From: Nannocystis exedens
Lineage (GTDB): Bacteria > Myxococcota_A > Polyangia > Nannocystales > Nannocystaceae
DNA length: 64,000 nt
Direction: 5' to 3'
NCBI RefSeq assembly: GCF_002343915.1
Contig: NZ_NETK01000001.1
Location: forward strand, 186,001-250,000
The position numbers were made by a program, and so were the translations under genes. Positions 1 through 8,942 of this stretch are shown here, in pieces (the first letter of the stretch is position 1; each line of letters opens with the position of its first letter). The notes beneath the pieces were generated by a model that saw nothing but the letters and a program-made list of their open reading frames with translations, did no database searches and was not told where the DNA came from.

Positions 1-58
1 CCAAGAAAACGGTATGTTTCGATGAACTCGATTACTCTTGGTTCTGGAGCTTCGCCGC

Positions 59-1030
59 GTGACGTACGACCAACTCCTCGCCTTCCTCGCCGTCGCCGAC
101 GCCGGCGCGTTCACGGCCGCGGCCTTGACGCTGCACAAGTCGCAGCCGGCGGTGAGCAAGCTGGTGCGCAACCTCGAGGACGAGCTGGGCATCGAGCTGT
201 TCGATCGCGGGAGCTACCGCGCCACCCTCAGCGACGCCGGCCGCCTGTTCCGCGAGCGCGCGGCCGCGGTGATCGAGCAGGTCGAGGGGCTGAAGAGCTT
301 CGCCAGGGAGCTCGCCGGCGACGTCGAGCCGATCGTCCGCCTCGCCGTCGAGGCGATCACGCCGCTCGCCTCGCTGATGACGATCCTGCGCGCGGTGGGG
401 GCCCGCTTCCCGGCCGTGCGCATCGAGCTGGCGACCGAGCGCCTCACCGGCGCCGCCGCCGCGCTGCAAGAGGAGCGCGCCGACCTCGTCATCGCCACGC
501 GCCTCGGCGTCGCCTCGGCCCGGGTCGAGCGCGCATACCTTCAGAGCGTGCGCATCGTGCCGGTCGCCCGCCGCGACCACCCGCTCGCGACCTGCGGCGC
601 TCCCATCCCCCCGGCGCTGCTGCGGACGCACGCGCAGATCGTCCTGCGTGACAGCGCCCAGGGCCCCGACTCGCCGTCGCTGAACGTGCTCGAGGGGGGG
701 CTGCGCTGGAGCGTCACCGACGTCGCGGCGAAGAAGGACATCATCCTCGCCGGCATGGGCTGGGGCGGGCTGCCCGAGCACCTCGTCGCCAGCGAGCTCG
801 CCACGGGCGAGCTCGTCGTGCTCGCGGTGCCCGAGTTCGAGGTCGACCGGATGGAGCTGTTCGTCATGCGGCGACGCGACCGCCCGCACGGCGTCGTGGC
901 GAGCGCGCTGTGGGACGAGCTGAAGCGCTGGGCCGCGGCGGCGCCGGCGAGCGCGGCGGGCAAGACTCGACGCGCGCCGGCGCGACGCCGGGACGCGGGC
1001 GCCCGGACGCACGATCGGCGACGCGCGTAG
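59..1030 (+). CDS. LysR-family transcriptional regulator
   Basis: The first 60 residues form a LysR winged helix-turn-helix (TAAALTLHKSQPAVSKLV, then the wing at LGIELFDRG). A substrate-binding-like effector domain of about 200 residues follows. The total length of about 323 residues fits the family. I chose the GTG at 59 because it gives the usual short N-terminus and has CTGGAG just upstream. A TTG at 38 is also open. Known of the family: one-component regulators that bind DNA as tetramers and often control a divergent neighbour. The upstream neighbour lies outside the window, so the target is unknown. The C-terminal 25 residues are Arg/Ala-rich and probably disordered. Confidence 0.9.
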   Translation: MTYDQLLAFLAVADAGAFTAAALTLHKSQPAVSKLVRNLEDELGIELFDRGSYRATLSDAGRLFRERAAAVIEQVEGLKSFARELAGDVEPIVRLAVEAITPLASLMTILRAVGARFPAVRIELATERLTGAAAALQEERADLVIATRLGVASARVERAYLQSVRIVPVARRDHPLATCGAPIPPALLRTHAQIVLRDSAQGPDSPSLNVLEGGLRWSVTDVAAKKDIILAGMGWGGLPEHLVASELATGELVVLAVPEFEVDRMELFVMRRRDRPHGVVASALWDELKRWAAAAPASAAGKTRRAPARRRDAGARTHDRRRA

Positions 1031-1058
1031 CGACGCCGGATGCGCCGCGCCCTCTACC

Positions 1059-1089
1059 GGCCGTGCACCTCCGCAGTGCCGGCACGGCC
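1059..1089 (+). terminator. Hairpin after the LysR gene
   Basis: Perfect 8-bp stem GGCCGTGC / GCACGGCC with a 15-nt loop, starting 28 bases after the LysR stop. There is no T tract, so this is a candidate terminator or 3' end stabiliser only. Confidence 0.4.
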
Positions 1090-1224
1090 CCATGGGGCGC
1101 CTCGGGGGCTGCCCTGCGGCCGCGCCTCGGCGCACCGCCGGTCGGCTCGCGGAACTCCTCGACAAACTCGCGGCACATCGGTTGCTGACGCCCGCGCCCT
1201 GCCGACAGGCTCGGAGAAATAGCG

Positions 1225-2703
1225 ATGATCATGAAGCACGTAACTTTGAATTGGGGGCGCTGTCTCGCGCTCTCGGCCGGGATCCTGGTCGCGGGCGCGG
1301 CCGCCGAGGCGCACGCCGACCCGACCTTGTTGTGGAGCACGTACATCGGCGGGGTCGACGGGAGCACCAGCTACGACGTCTGCTTCGACGGCAACGCGGC
1401 GCTGATCAGCGCCGGCATCACCGCCTCGTCGACGGGGATCGCCGGCAGCACCGCCGGGAACTTCACCCACGACGCGACGCTGTCCAGCCTCCACGACGCC
1501 TACATCACCAAGTTCGACTCGGCCGGGACCCGGCTGTGGGGCACCTACTACGGCGGCAGCGGCAACGACTGGTTCAACAAGGTCACGGCTGCGCCGGGCG
1601 ATTTCGTCTTCGCGGTCGGCAACACCGCGTCGCCGAACACGAACAACGTGATCGCCACCCTCGGCGACACCACCCTCGACGGCGCCCAGGACGCGATGCT
1701 CGTCAAGTTCAGCGCGACCGGCTCGCGGCAGTGGGGGCGCTACCTCGGCGGCAACGGCATCGAGCGCGGCCAGGGCGTGTGCGCCGCCTCGTCCGGCACG
1801 GTCTACGTCGTCGGCGCGACGACCTCGACCAATCTGGAGACCAACTCCGGGTCGCACCAGCCGGACAAGGCCGGGGACGAGGACGCGTTCATCGCCAAGA
1901 TCACGAGCGCCGGGGACCTGGTGTGGATCACCTACTACGGCGGGGACGACGGCGAGACGGCGGCGCAGGACTGCGTGGTCGACCGCTTCAACAACATCTA
2001 CGTCGTCGGCGCGACCTACGCGAGCAACGGCATCGCGCTGAACGGCTGGGACAACACCCACACGGGCTCGCGGGACGCCTTCCTCGCCAAGTTCAACACC
2101 AACGGGGTCCTGCTCGAGGCGACCTACTACGGCGGCACGGGCGACGACGTCGCCAACGCCGTCGACCTCGACGCGAGCAACAACGTCTACATCGCCGGCG
2201 CGACGACCTCGCCGGACACCAGCCTCGACCTGATCGACACGATCGGCACCTCACTGGAGGGCGACCAGGACGGCTTCGTCGTCATGTTCGACACCACCCT
2301 GTCGCGCGTGTGGGGCCGCTATTACGGCGGCACGGAGGCGTTGTGGGCGACCGAGGGGTTCCACGACCTCGAGATCGAGGGCAACGCGGTGCTGCTCAGC
2401 GGCAACACCTCCGCGGCGGACAACATCTCGACGTCCGACGCGTTCTGGACCGACTTCGGCGGCGAGGTCGACGGCATGTTCGTCGCCCTCGACAGCACCA
2501 ACGGCGACGAGTTCTTCGCCACGTACATCGCCGGGACCGGCGAGGACGCGGACGACCGCGGTTGGGGCGTCGCCGGGACGTTCGCCCACGCGGCCGTCGC
2601 CGGGGCCGCCGGCGGCCCCGGCATCGCCACCGCCGGCGCGCACGACAGCGTGTTCGACGGCGGCGAGGCGTTCCTGATGCTCATCCGCATGTTCTCGATG
2701 TGA
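1225..2703 (+). CDS. Secreted SBBP-repeat beta-propeller protein
   Basis: A signal peptide occupies residues 1-31 (hydrophobic core LALSAGILVAGAAAEA, likely cleavage after AHA). The rest is about seven repeats of 55-70 residues, each with a YYGG-G-D turn (variants YIGG, YLGG, YIAG) and a following D-AF-AK segment. This is the SBBP pattern, which folds as a beta-propeller, and seven units would close one ring. The ATG at 1225 has GGAGA nine bases upstream. An ATG at 1231 is an alternative. There is no lipobox and no C-terminal sorting motif, so it is probably exported to the periplasm or outside. Function is unknown. A larger lipoprotein relative lies at 53917. Confidence 0.85.
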   Translation: MIMKHVTLNWGRCLALSAGILVAGAAAEAHADPTLLWSTYIGGVDGSTSYDVCFDGNAALISAGITASSTGIAGSTAGNFTHDATLSSLHDAYITKFDSAGTRLWGTYYGGSGNDWFNKVTAAPGDFVFAVGNTASPNTNNVIATLGDTTLDGAQDAMLVKFSATGSRQWGRYLGGNGIERGQGVCAASSGTVYVVGATTSTNLETNSGSHQPDKAGDEDAFIAKITSAGDLVWITYYGGDDGETAAQDCVVDRFNNIYVVGATYASNGIALNGWDNTHTGSRDAFLAKFNTNGVLLEATYYGGTGDDVANAVDLDASNNVYIAGATTSPDTSLDLIDTIGTSLEGDQDGFVVMFDTTLSRVWGRYYGGTEALWATEGFHDLEIEGNAVLLSGNTSAADNISTSDAFWTDFGGEVDGMFVALDSTNGDEFFATYIAGTGEDADDRGWGVAGTFAHAAVAGAAGGPGIATAGAHDSVFDGGEAFLMLIRMFSM

Positions 2704-2704
2704 T

Positions 2705-2736
2705 CGAAGGACATGTCCAAGAAGACATGTCCTTCG
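2705..2736. terminator. CATGTC-family hairpin after the propeller gene
   Basis: A perfect 13-bp inverted repeat, CGAAGGACATGTC / GACATGTCCTTCG, with a 6-nt loop. It begins two bases after the TGA of the propeller gene and sits between convergent genes. It is the cleanest single copy of the CATGTC repeat family seen throughout the window. A bidirectional terminator role is inferred. There is no U tract. Confidence 0.6.
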
Positions 2737-2774
2737 CGACCGCGGCCGGGCCGTCGCGCCCTGCCGCGGCGCGC

Positions 2775-3563
2775 CTACCGGGACCCCGCGCTCCGGGCCT
2801 CCTCCGTCGGCGCCCACGTCACCGCCGTCGCCGCCGGCGCGAACGCCACCAGCTCGGGTCGCAGCGGATCGACGACGTCCATCCCGAGCGCGCCGAGCAG
2901 CGTGTTCGTGCGTACCGCGACGTCCGCCTCGCACAGCTCCCACGGCGCGTGGGCGAGCTCGCCGACGCGCACCCGTCCGCCCGCCGCGCTCACCGACGCG
3001 TAGCGCTCGAGCAGGCTCTCCTCGAGAGCCGCGGGCTCTCGCCTGTCCCCGCCGAGGCGCGGCCGGAACTCGACCGCCAGGATCCCCGGGCCGCGGCACC
3101 GGTACGAGTGCGCCAGGCCCTCCCTGCGCGCCGTCACCTGTGCCGCGTGATACGGCAATCGCCCCAGCCGCCGCACCATCGCCGCCACCATGCGGCTGCC
3201 GCAGCACACGTGAAGAAACGAGACCGCGGGCCGCCCCGCGTGCCGCACGTACGTCCGCAGGTTGACCTGCGCGTACTCGCCGGCGCTGAGCGGCAGCCCG
3301 CCCGGCGTCACGATCCACGGCGTCCGCATGCACACCGCCGACACCCACGCGCTGCCGTCGATGCGCTCCGGCGCCAGCCCCCCGAGCAGCGGCGCCAGCG
3401 CGCCGGCCTCGACGCGCCAGTGCAGGAACACGAGGTCCCGCCAGCGCTGCAGCGTCGCCCACGGCTGCGCCGGGCGGGCCCCCGCGAACGACGCCAGCAC
3501 CTCGGCCCGAGCCCCGCCGGCGAGCGATCGCGGCCGGCGACGGGAGCGGGCAGCCGCGCCCAC
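2775..3563 (-). CDS. DUF2071 (YqjF-like) protein
   Basis: Matches the DUF2071 pattern: an opening RWRDLVFLHWRVE about 40 residues in, SAVCMRTP, YAQVNLRTYV, and a late AHAPWELCEADV segment. Known of the family: about 230-250 residues, acetoacetate-decarboxylase-like fold, no established function. The frame opens at GTG 3563 without a Shine-Dalgarno, and the first 90 bases overlap the end of the SRPBCC gene in another frame. A GTG near 3500 would trim the N-terminus to the usual length. Either this is a second gene coupled to its neighbour, or the two are halves of one protein split by a frameshift. Confidence 0.7.
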   Translation of the reverse strand: MGAAARSRRRPRSLAGGARAEVLASFAGARPAQPWATLQRWRDLVFLHWRVEAGALAPLLGGLAPERIDGSAWVSAVCMRTPWIVTPGGLPLSAGEYAQVNLRTYVRHAGRPAVSFLHVCCGSRMVAAMVRRLGRLPYHAAQVTARREGLAHSYRCRGPGILAVEFRPRLGGDRREPAALEESLLERYASVSAAGGRVRVGELAHAPWELCEADVAVRTNTLLGALGMDVVDPLRPELVAFAPAATAVTWAPTEEARSAGSR

Positions 3564-4141
3564 CGCCGCCGCGCCTGCTCGCCCGCCTCGTGCCGCACCC
3601 CGAGCAGCCGGACCCCGAGGTACGCCGCGAACCCCTCGCCGCCCTCGCGCATCAGCGCGTCATGGTTGTGCGCGAACCAGCCCGCGAGCACCGGGCGCAG
3701 CGCCACCATCCACGGCCGATTGGCGTCGACGTGCCAGTGGTAACGCACCCGCGTCCCCCCCGCGATCGGCTCGAGCTCCCAGCGCCCTGCCCCCTCGAGC
3801 TGTCCGTGGCTGACGGTCTCGATCGCCCGCTCGTCGACCGCCGTGACGACGACCTCGTGGACCAGCACGTAGCCGCCCGGGGCGCGCCAGCGCAGGACGA
3901 AGCGACGGCCGACGACCGCCTCCGAGCGCGGCCCCACGCGCTCGACGTCGACCAGCGACGGCCAGAACAGCGGCCACACCGTCGGCTCGTCGAGCACCGC
4001 GCGCACCCGCTCGACGGGGCTCGCCAGCTCCCACTCGCTGCAGAACACGTACGCCGAGCGCGCCTCGCTCGCGCCTCTCCCCCGCGCCGCCGCGGACGCG
4101 CCCAGCGAGCGCAGGCGCCCCCCGATCCCCGTCTCTCGCAT
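3308..4141 (-). CDS. SRPBCC (START-like) protein, C-terminus out of frame
   Basis: Residues from about 25 (AYVFCSEWELASPVERV) to about 160 match the SRPBCC/polyketide cyclase fold, with WPLFWPSLVDVE and GTRVRYHWHVDANRPWM as landmarks. The ATG at 4141 has GAGGGA six bases upstream, better than the longer opening at 4210. The last 85 or so codons, below 3563, are Arg/Gly/Cys-rich and antiphase to DUF2071, so they are probably not native protein. The natural C-terminus is likely near GVRLLGVRHEAGEQ. Known of the fold: binds hydrophobic ligands. No catalytic residues can be assigned. Confidence 0.7.
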   Translation of the reverse strand: MRETGIGGRLRSLGASAAARGRGASEARSAYVFCSEWELASPVERVRAVLDEPTVWPLFWPSLVDVERVGPRSEAVVGRRFVLRWRAPGGYVLVHEVVVTAVDERAIETVSHGQLEGAGRWELEPIAGGTRVRYHWHVDANRPWMVALRPVLAGWFAHNHDALMREGGEGFAAYLGVRLLGVRHEAGEQARRRWARLPAPVAGRDRSPAGLGPRCWRRSRGPARRSRGRRCSAGGTSCSCTGASRPARWRRCSGGWRRSASTAARGCRRCACGRRGS

Positions 4142-4244
4142 CGGTCCCTCGGCGCCATCATAGCCCAGCGCGCCAGCCGGCGGCCCGCGACGGCCCCGGC
4201 CGCGCTGCACCTCCGGCCGCGCCTCCGGCCGCGCTCCTCGCGTT

Positions 4245-4303
4245 CATGTCCATTCACCCATGTCTTCAAAAACATGCCTAAAGAGACATGCCCCGAGAGA
4301 CAT
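4245..4303. repeat. CATGTC repeat cluster between convergent genes
   Basis: About 60 bases contain CATGTC at 4245 and 4259, AACATGCC at 4272 and GAGACATG at 4284, in alternating orientation. Several small hairpins are possible, such as CATGTCTT with AACATG. It lies between the 5' region of the SRPBCC gene and the 3' end of the LysR gene. It belongs to the CATGTC family described in the findings. Confidence 0.5.
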
Positions 4304-4339
4304 CATCGATCCGCGCCGCCCGCTCCGATGCCGGGCGCC

Positions 4340-5242
4340 TCACCGCCCCGGCCCGCGTCGCCGCGCCCGCAAGAAGTCCACCAGCGCGCGCAGCTTGGGC
4401 GGCACCTGCGTGCGGCTCGGGTAGTACAAAAAGAGCCCCGGAAACGGCGGACAGTAGGCCGTGAGCACCCGGACCAGGCGTTTTTCGGCCAGCGCCTCCG
4501 TCACCGACGGCTCGAGCAGGTACGCCAGCCCGACGCCGTCGAGCGCCCCTCGCATCATCACGTCGTACTCGTTCGTGACCAGCCGGCCCTCGACCGCCAG
4601 GCTGATCTCGCGGCCCTTGTCGGTGAACTCCCAGCGATACACCGCCCCGCTGGTGATCCGGCGGTAGTTGATGCACTCGTGCGCGAGCAGCTCGCGCGGG
4701 TGCCTCGGCTTCGGGTGGGTCGCGAAGTACCCCGGCGAGCCGACCACGGCCGGGCGCATGTCCTCGGTCAAGCGGACCGCGACCACGTCCTTGTCGAGCA
4801 TCTCGCCGATCCGGACGCCCGCGTCGTAGCCCTGCGCGACGATGTCGGCGAACCCGTCGTCGGTCGTGATGTCGAGCCGGATCTCCGGGTGCGCCGCCAG
4901 GAACGGGGCCAGGATCGGCTCCAGCACCCAGCGGCTGGCCACGCGCGGCACGTTGAGGCGCAGCGTCCCGGCCGGCCGCCCGCGCACCTCGTCGAGCGCC
5001 TCGAACGCCGCCTCGACCCCGGCCATCGCCGGCCGCAGCTGGGCGACGAAGCGCGTCCCCGCCTCGGTCAGCCCGACGCTCCGGGTCGTCCGCTGCAAGA
5101 GCCGCACCCCGACCCGCTCCTCGAGCGCACGGACGCTCTGGCTCACCGCCGACGGCGTCACCCGCAGCTCCGCCGCCGCGGCGGTGAAGCTGCGCTTGTC
5201 GGCCACCACCAGGAGCGCCGTCAGACCCGACAGATCGTGCAT
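4340..5242 (-). CDS. LysR-family regulator, divergent from an SDR gene
   Basis: N-terminal LysR helix-turn-helix (TAAAAELRVTPSAVSQSVRALEE) and an effector domain resembling the DmlR/YafC-type regulators (RLNVPRVASRWVLEPILAPF; GVRIGEMLDKDVVAV). About 300 residues, full length. The ATG at 5242 gives a standard N-terminus. A GTG nine bases earlier is also possible, and neither has a clear ribosome site. The gene is divergent from the SDR at 5340, with about 97 bases between them and an operator-like inverted repeat just before its start. It probably controls the SDR gene and itself. Confidence 0.9.
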   Translation of the reverse strand: MHDLSGLTALLVVADKRSFTAAAAELRVTPSAVSQSVRALEERVGVRLLQRTTRSVGLTEAGTRFVAQLRPAMAGVEAAFEALDEVRGRPAGTLRLNVPRVASRWVLEPILAPFLAAHPEIRLDITTDDGFADIVAQGYDAGVRIGEMLDKDVVAVRLTEDMRPAVVGSPGYFATHPKPRHPRELLAHECINYRRITSGAVYRWEFTDKGREISLAVEGRLVTNEYDVMMRGALDGVGLAYLLEPSVTEALAEKRLVRVLTAYCPPFPGLFLYYPSRTQVPPKLRALVDFLRARRRGPGR

Positions 5243-5250
5243 CGCCGCCA

Positions 5251-5271
5251 CTTTTTAGCAGAACTGAAAAG
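5251..5271. promoter_or_regulatory. LysR-type operator candidate
   Basis: The dyad CTTTT-N11-AAAAG includes the T-N11-A core expected of LysR operators. It is the most AT-rich patch in the LysR/SDR intergenic region and lies next to the LysR start. Binding by the adjacent LysR is inferred. Confidence 0.45.
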
Positions 5272-5339
5272 CGAGCGGCAATTCCCGCGCTTCCCCTCCC
5301 CGGCCCGGCCGCCTAGCTTTCCGGCCGCAGGAGACCGCC

Positions 5340-6206
5340 ATGAGCACCCACTCCGACAACACCCTCGAGCCCGCCAAGGTCTGGTTCGTCACCGGCTCGT
5401 CCTCCGGCTTCGGCCGCGCCCTCGTCGAGGAGGTCATCGCCCGCGGCGAGCGCGTCGTCGCCACCGCGCGCAAGCCCGACGCGCTCGCCGACCTGGCGGC
5501 CCGCGCCCCCGATCGCGTCCACCTCGCCGAGCTCGACGTCACCCGCCCCGAGCAGGTGCGCGCCGCCGTGGCCGCCGCGCTGGCCCGCTTCGGCCGCATC
5601 GACGTCCTCGTCAACAACGCCGGCTTTAGCATCCTCGGCGCCGTCGAGGAGACCGACGACGACGCGGTGCGGGCGACGATGGAGCTGATGTTCTTCGCCC
5701 CCGTGGCGACCACCCGCGAGGTCCTGCCGCACATGCGCGCGCGCCGGAGCGGCACCATCGTGCAGATCACCAGCGTCGGCGGGATCACCACCGCGCCGGG
5801 CTTCGGGGCCTACTGCGCCGCCAAGCACGCGCTCGAGGCCGTGTCCGAGAGCCTCGCCGCCGAGGTCCGGCCCCACGGCGTCCGCGTCCTCGTCGTCGAG
5901 CCGGGGGCCTTCCGCACCGCCCTGTTCGGCCCCGCCTTCCGCCACATGCCGGCGATGGACGCCTACGCCGGCACCGTCGGGGCGATGCGCTCGTGGGTGT
6001 CGCAGACCGACGGCCAGCAGGTCGGCGATCCGGCCAGGGCCGCGCGCGTGATCGCCGACGTCGTCGCCCGCCCCGAGGTCCCGCTGCGCCTCCCGCTCGG
6101 CGGCGACGCGGTCGACCAGATCCGCGCCAAGCTGGCCTTCATCGCCGCCGACGTCGACCGCACCGAAGCGCTGGCGCGCTCGACCGACCTCGATCCGCAG
6201 GCCTGA
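5340..6206 (+). CDS. Short-chain dehydrogenase/reductase
   Basis: Classical SDR with the NAD(P)-binding TGSSSGFG near residue 19, the structural NNAG near residue 92, a catalytic Ser at TSVGG and the YxxxK pair at YCAAK. 288 residues is slightly long for the group. ARKPDAL after the second strand suggests NADP preference. AGGAG lies eight bases before the ATG. Divergent from a LysR gene, it is probably inducible. The substrate cannot be read from the sequence. Its closest pattern is the stand-alone oxidoreductases that commonly pair with LysR regulators. Confidence 0.9.
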   Translation: MSTHSDNTLEPAKVWFVTGSSSGFGRALVEEVIARGERVVATARKPDALADLAARAPDRVHLAELDVTRPEQVRAAVAAALARFGRIDVLVNNAGFSILGAVEETDDDAVRATMELMFFAPVATTREVLPHMRARRSGTIVQITSVGGITTAPGFGAYCAAKHALEAVSESLAAEVRPHGVRVLVVEPGAFRTALFGPAFRHMPAMDAYAGTVGAMRSWVSQTDGQQVGDPARAARVIADVVARPEVPLRLPLGGDAVDQIRAKLAFIAADVDRTEALARSTDLDPQA

Positions 6207-6261
6207 GCCACCGGCGGCTGCGTGCCGCAGCAGCCCTCGGCCGCCTTCGCCGACCGCGGCC

Positions 6262-6299
6262 GCGCCGCGCCCTCACCCCGGCGCCCACGAGCGCGGCGC
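6262..6299. terminator. Hairpin between convergent SDR and lipoprotein genes
   Basis: GCGCCGCGCCCTC pairs with GAGCGCGGCGC (one bulge) across a 14-base loop. It lies 55 bases after the SDR stop and 25 bases before the stop of the opposing gene. Probably a shared terminator. No T run. Confidence 0.4.
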
Positions 6300-6324
6300 G
6301 AGGGGCTCCGCCCGAGCGCCCGCC

Positions 6325-6885
6325 TCACTGCGCCGGCGGAACCTCGTACTTGACCGCGGTGGCGCCGTTCTTCTTGAGCGCCTCGCCGATGGCGAACACC
6401 CACGTCTTGTGGCCGTACAGCTCGCACGGGTCGTGGGTGACGTCTTCGCAGAGATGGAACGGCAACGGCGAGCCCTGCCCCGGGACCACCGCGAACCCGG
6501 CCCACCTCGGGCACCCGCCGTACTGCAGCTTGAGCAGCAGCTTGTCGCCCTCGAGCTTGGGCTCGCCCTCGCGCAGGCGGTCGGCGATCCGGAAGCCCTC
6601 GGGGCAGCGATCGAGCACGAGGCCGACGTAGTTGTGGCCCTCCTGCTTGAGCGCGAACGCGGGATCCTTGCTGCGGTCGTTCTTGCTGACCGCCGCGTCG
6701 CCCGGCGCCGCCTTGGGCGCCTCGGTCGCCGGCTCCGCCGCCTTCGCCGGCTCCGCCGCTTTCGCCGGCTCCGCCGTTTTCGCCGGCTCCGCCGCCTTCG
6801 TCGGCTCGGCCTTGGACTTGTCGCCGTCGCAGGCGACGAGCGAGGAGAGAGAGAGGAGGGCGACGAGGAGATGCGAGCGTTGCAT
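6325..6885 (-). CDS. Lipoprotein with AEPAK tandem linker
   Basis: The signal peptide ends in a lipobox (SSLVAC, Cys at residue 19). Next comes a linker of about seven AEPAK/AEPTK-type units, encoded by 18-bp DNA repeats near 6730-6810, then a C-terminal domain of about 115 residues with four Cys (DRCPEGF, YGGCPRW, HLCEDV, DPCELYG) that could form two disulfides. The ATG at 6885 starts exactly at the signal peptide. GGAG lies 12 bases upstream. The C-terminal domain is not recognised. Lysine/alanine/proline linkers of this kind space a domain away from the membrane. The number of linker repeats is likely to vary between strains. Confidence 0.8.
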   Translation of the reverse strand: MQRSHLLVALLSLSSLVACDGDKSKAEPTKAAEPAKTAEPAKAAEPAKAAEPATEAPKAAPGDAAVSKNDRSKDPAFALKQEGHNYVGLVLDRCPEGFRIADRLREGEPKLEGDKLLLKLQYGGCPRWAGFAVVPGQGSPLPFHLCEDVTHDPCELYGHKTWVFAIGEALKKNGATAVKYEVPPAQ

Positions 6886-7429
6886 GGACGTGTCTGCTCC
6901 GGGGCCTCGGGTGCGCAGGGTGTCCCCGGCCGCGAGGGCGGCGGATCTTACATCGACCGTCCGCGCGGGGTCACCCGGGCGAACGCTCCCGACCCCGCCA
7001 GTTTTGACATGTCCGTTCAGGCAGGTCCTATCAATCACGCTCGTTCGGCTCGGGGCCCCCCGCGAACGCCGTCGTTTCGTCGCGCCGAAGCGCCCACCTG
7101 TCGCCTGCAGGGCGTGAGTTTCCGGCCATCCGTCGTCCCGTCCTCGATCGAGCGGCTCGTGCGATCTCCGAGCGCCCGGCACCCGGCACGCCGACCACTC
7201 GTCGACCTCGACGCCGGCTCGCCCCGCGGCAGGCTGCCGCATCGACCTCGGCCACGCGGTCACGAGCGCCGCCGACTGCCTCATGACCCTCGGCGTCATC
7301 ACCGGCGACGCGCGCACCGTCGCTCGCCCGGGCGGCGCCGGCTCCCGGGTCCGACGCCGGTCCGCTCGTTCGCCGGCGCGAGCCGCCGATTCGTGAGCCG
7401 CGGCGATCGGCTCGCGCGACTGCAGCATC
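6886..7429. other. 544-base gene-free region
   Basis: Lies between divergent lipoprotein genes, so it should hold both promoters. No ORF here has convincing codon bias on either strand, although bases 7250-7350 (+) briefly look protein-like (LGHAVTSAADCLM) and might be a gene relic. It carries one CATGTC-type element at 7006-7028. Confidence 0.4.
7006..7028. repeat. CATGTC-family element
   Basis: GACATGTCC followed by GTTCAG and GCAGGTCC. One arm is canonical and the other is degenerate (CAGGTC). A lone intergenic copy between divergent genes. Confidence 0.4.
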
Positions 7430-8905
7430 ATGACCCATCTCCTCGCTCGTCCTCCGCACCGCCTGCTCGGCTGCGTGCTGCTCGCCCTCGGGGCCTGCAA
7501 GCCGGTCGCGCTCGATCCCTTCGAGACCGACGGCGGCACCGACCCCGGCGGCACCGACCCCGGCGGCACCGTCGATCCCGGCAGCACCGGCGGCGACACC
7601 GGCCCCGGCGAACAGACCTCGAGCCCGAGCACGACCGCCGACCCGGCCACCACCGACACCACCGGCGACGAGCCGCTGCCGAGCTGCGAGGGTCCGGTCA
7701 CCGACTGCGAGCTGGACATCGACGGCGACGGCCGGATGTTCCACTGCGACAACGCCCCCGACTATTTCAATCCCGACCAGTCGGACGTCGACGGCGACGG
7801 GTTCGGCGACGTCGCCGACCTGTGCCCGACCCTCCCGGTCGGCCATCCCAAGGCCGACAGCGACAAGGACGGCATCGGCAACGACTGCGACCTGTGCGCG
7901 CAAGCGGCCGCCCATTACCACATCCCCGGCGTCCCCATCCCCGAGCGCATGAAGGTTCGCAACATCCCGAGCCCCGTCGACAGCGATCGCGACGGCATCG
8001 GCGACGTCTGCGACAACTGCGTGCGCACCCCCAACTGCGGCGATTACGGCGAGGGCCTCGACCCGTTCGAGCTGGGCGATCCGGTCATCTCCAACTCCCC
8101 CGACTGCCAGGTCGACGCCGACTTCGACCTCGTCGGCGACGCCTGCGCCGGCACCATCCTGCCCGGCGCCGCCGGCCCGGTCGGCTTCGGCCTGGACGAC
8201 GACTTCGACCAGGACGGCCTCGCCAACGGGGACGACAGCTGCCCGCGCCAGCCCGTGCCGCTACAGGCCTGCGACGACGCCGCCGACTGCCCCGCCGGCA
8301 GCACCTGCATCCACGGCCAGTGCGGTCACGTCGACACCGACGCCGACGACGTCGGCGACATCTGCGACACCTGCCCGTTCGCCCAGAACCCGCAGCAGGT
8401 CCAACAAGGCCAGTCGCAGGAGAACGACTTTGACGGCGACTTCGTCGGCATGAACTGCGAGACCCACTCCGATGGCGACGAGACGCCCGACCCGCGCCCG
8501 TTCGGCTTCTACGACCTCAGCGCCAACGGCTATTGCTGCGTCCGCCTGAGCGCGACCGGCACGACCCTCGACCCTGACGGCAACCCCGTGCCGCTGCCCG
8601 CCAAGGTCCTCGCGCAGCCCGGCGTCGGCGCCCTCCCGCCCGGCTGCGCCCAGGAGGGCCAGCCGTTGAACGGCACCGTCGACCTCGCGACCTTGTGGGC
8701 CAGCTTCTGCCTGATGCCGCAATGGGACCAGGACTTCGACGGCATCGGCGACCCCGTCGACCTCTGCCCCTTCTCGTTCGACCCCGACAACACCCTCTAC
8801 GTCGACGACCAGAACATGCAGTGGGACAACTATGGCGAGTACTGCAGCGGCGAGTATGCCCCCGATCAGCGGGACCCGGCGCTGATGTGCCTCCCGGGCA
8901 CCTGA
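7430..8905 (+). CDS. Lipoprotein with thrombospondin type 3 repeats
   Basis: The signal peptide ends in the lipobox ALGAC (Cys near residue 23). It is followed by a Gly/Asp/Thr linker with TDPGG repeats, then a series of calcium-binding TSP3 units: DIDGDGRMFHCD, DVDGDGFGDVADLCP, DSDKDGIGNDCDLC, DSDRDGIGDVCDNC, DTDADDVGDICDTCP and more, up to DFDGIGDPVDLCP. The paired Asp and Cys pattern indicates a rigid, calcium-stabilised rod on the outer membrane surface. The ATG at 7430 starts directly before the signal peptide. No enzymatic domain is visible. Proteins of this type are abundant in predatory and gliding myxobacteria and may serve adhesion or surface structure. Confidence 0.85.
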   Translation: MTHLLARPPHRLLGCVLLALGACKPVALDPFETDGGTDPGGTDPGGTVDPGSTGGDTGPGEQTSSPSTTADPATTDTTGDEPLPSCEGPVTDCELDIDGDGRMFHCDNAPDYFNPDQSDVDGDGFGDVADLCPTLPVGHPKADSDKDGIGNDCDLCAQAAAHYHIPGVPIPERMKVRNIPSPVDSDRDGIGDVCDNCVRTPNCGDYGEGLDPFELGDPVISNSPDCQVDADFDLVGDACAGTILPGAAGPVGFGLDDDFDQDGLANGDDSCPRQPVPLQACDDAADCPAGSTCIHGQCGHVDTDADDVGDICDTCPFAQNPQQVQQGQSQENDFDGDFVGMNCETHSDGDETPDPRPFGFYDLSANGYCCVRLSATGTTLDPDGNPVPLPAKVLAQPGVGALPPGCAQEGQPLNGTVDLATLWASFCLMPQWDQDFDGIGDPVDLCPFSFDPDNTLYVDDQNMQWDNYGEYCSGEYAPDQRDPALMCLPGT

Positions 8906-8942
8906 ACGCCGGCCGCGAATCATCGCAGCGCCCATGACGACG

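Noticed and set aside
1092..3743. 883-residue open frame on the plus strand
   Set aside because: Out of frame with the propeller and convergent genes; Arg/Gly-rich shadow.
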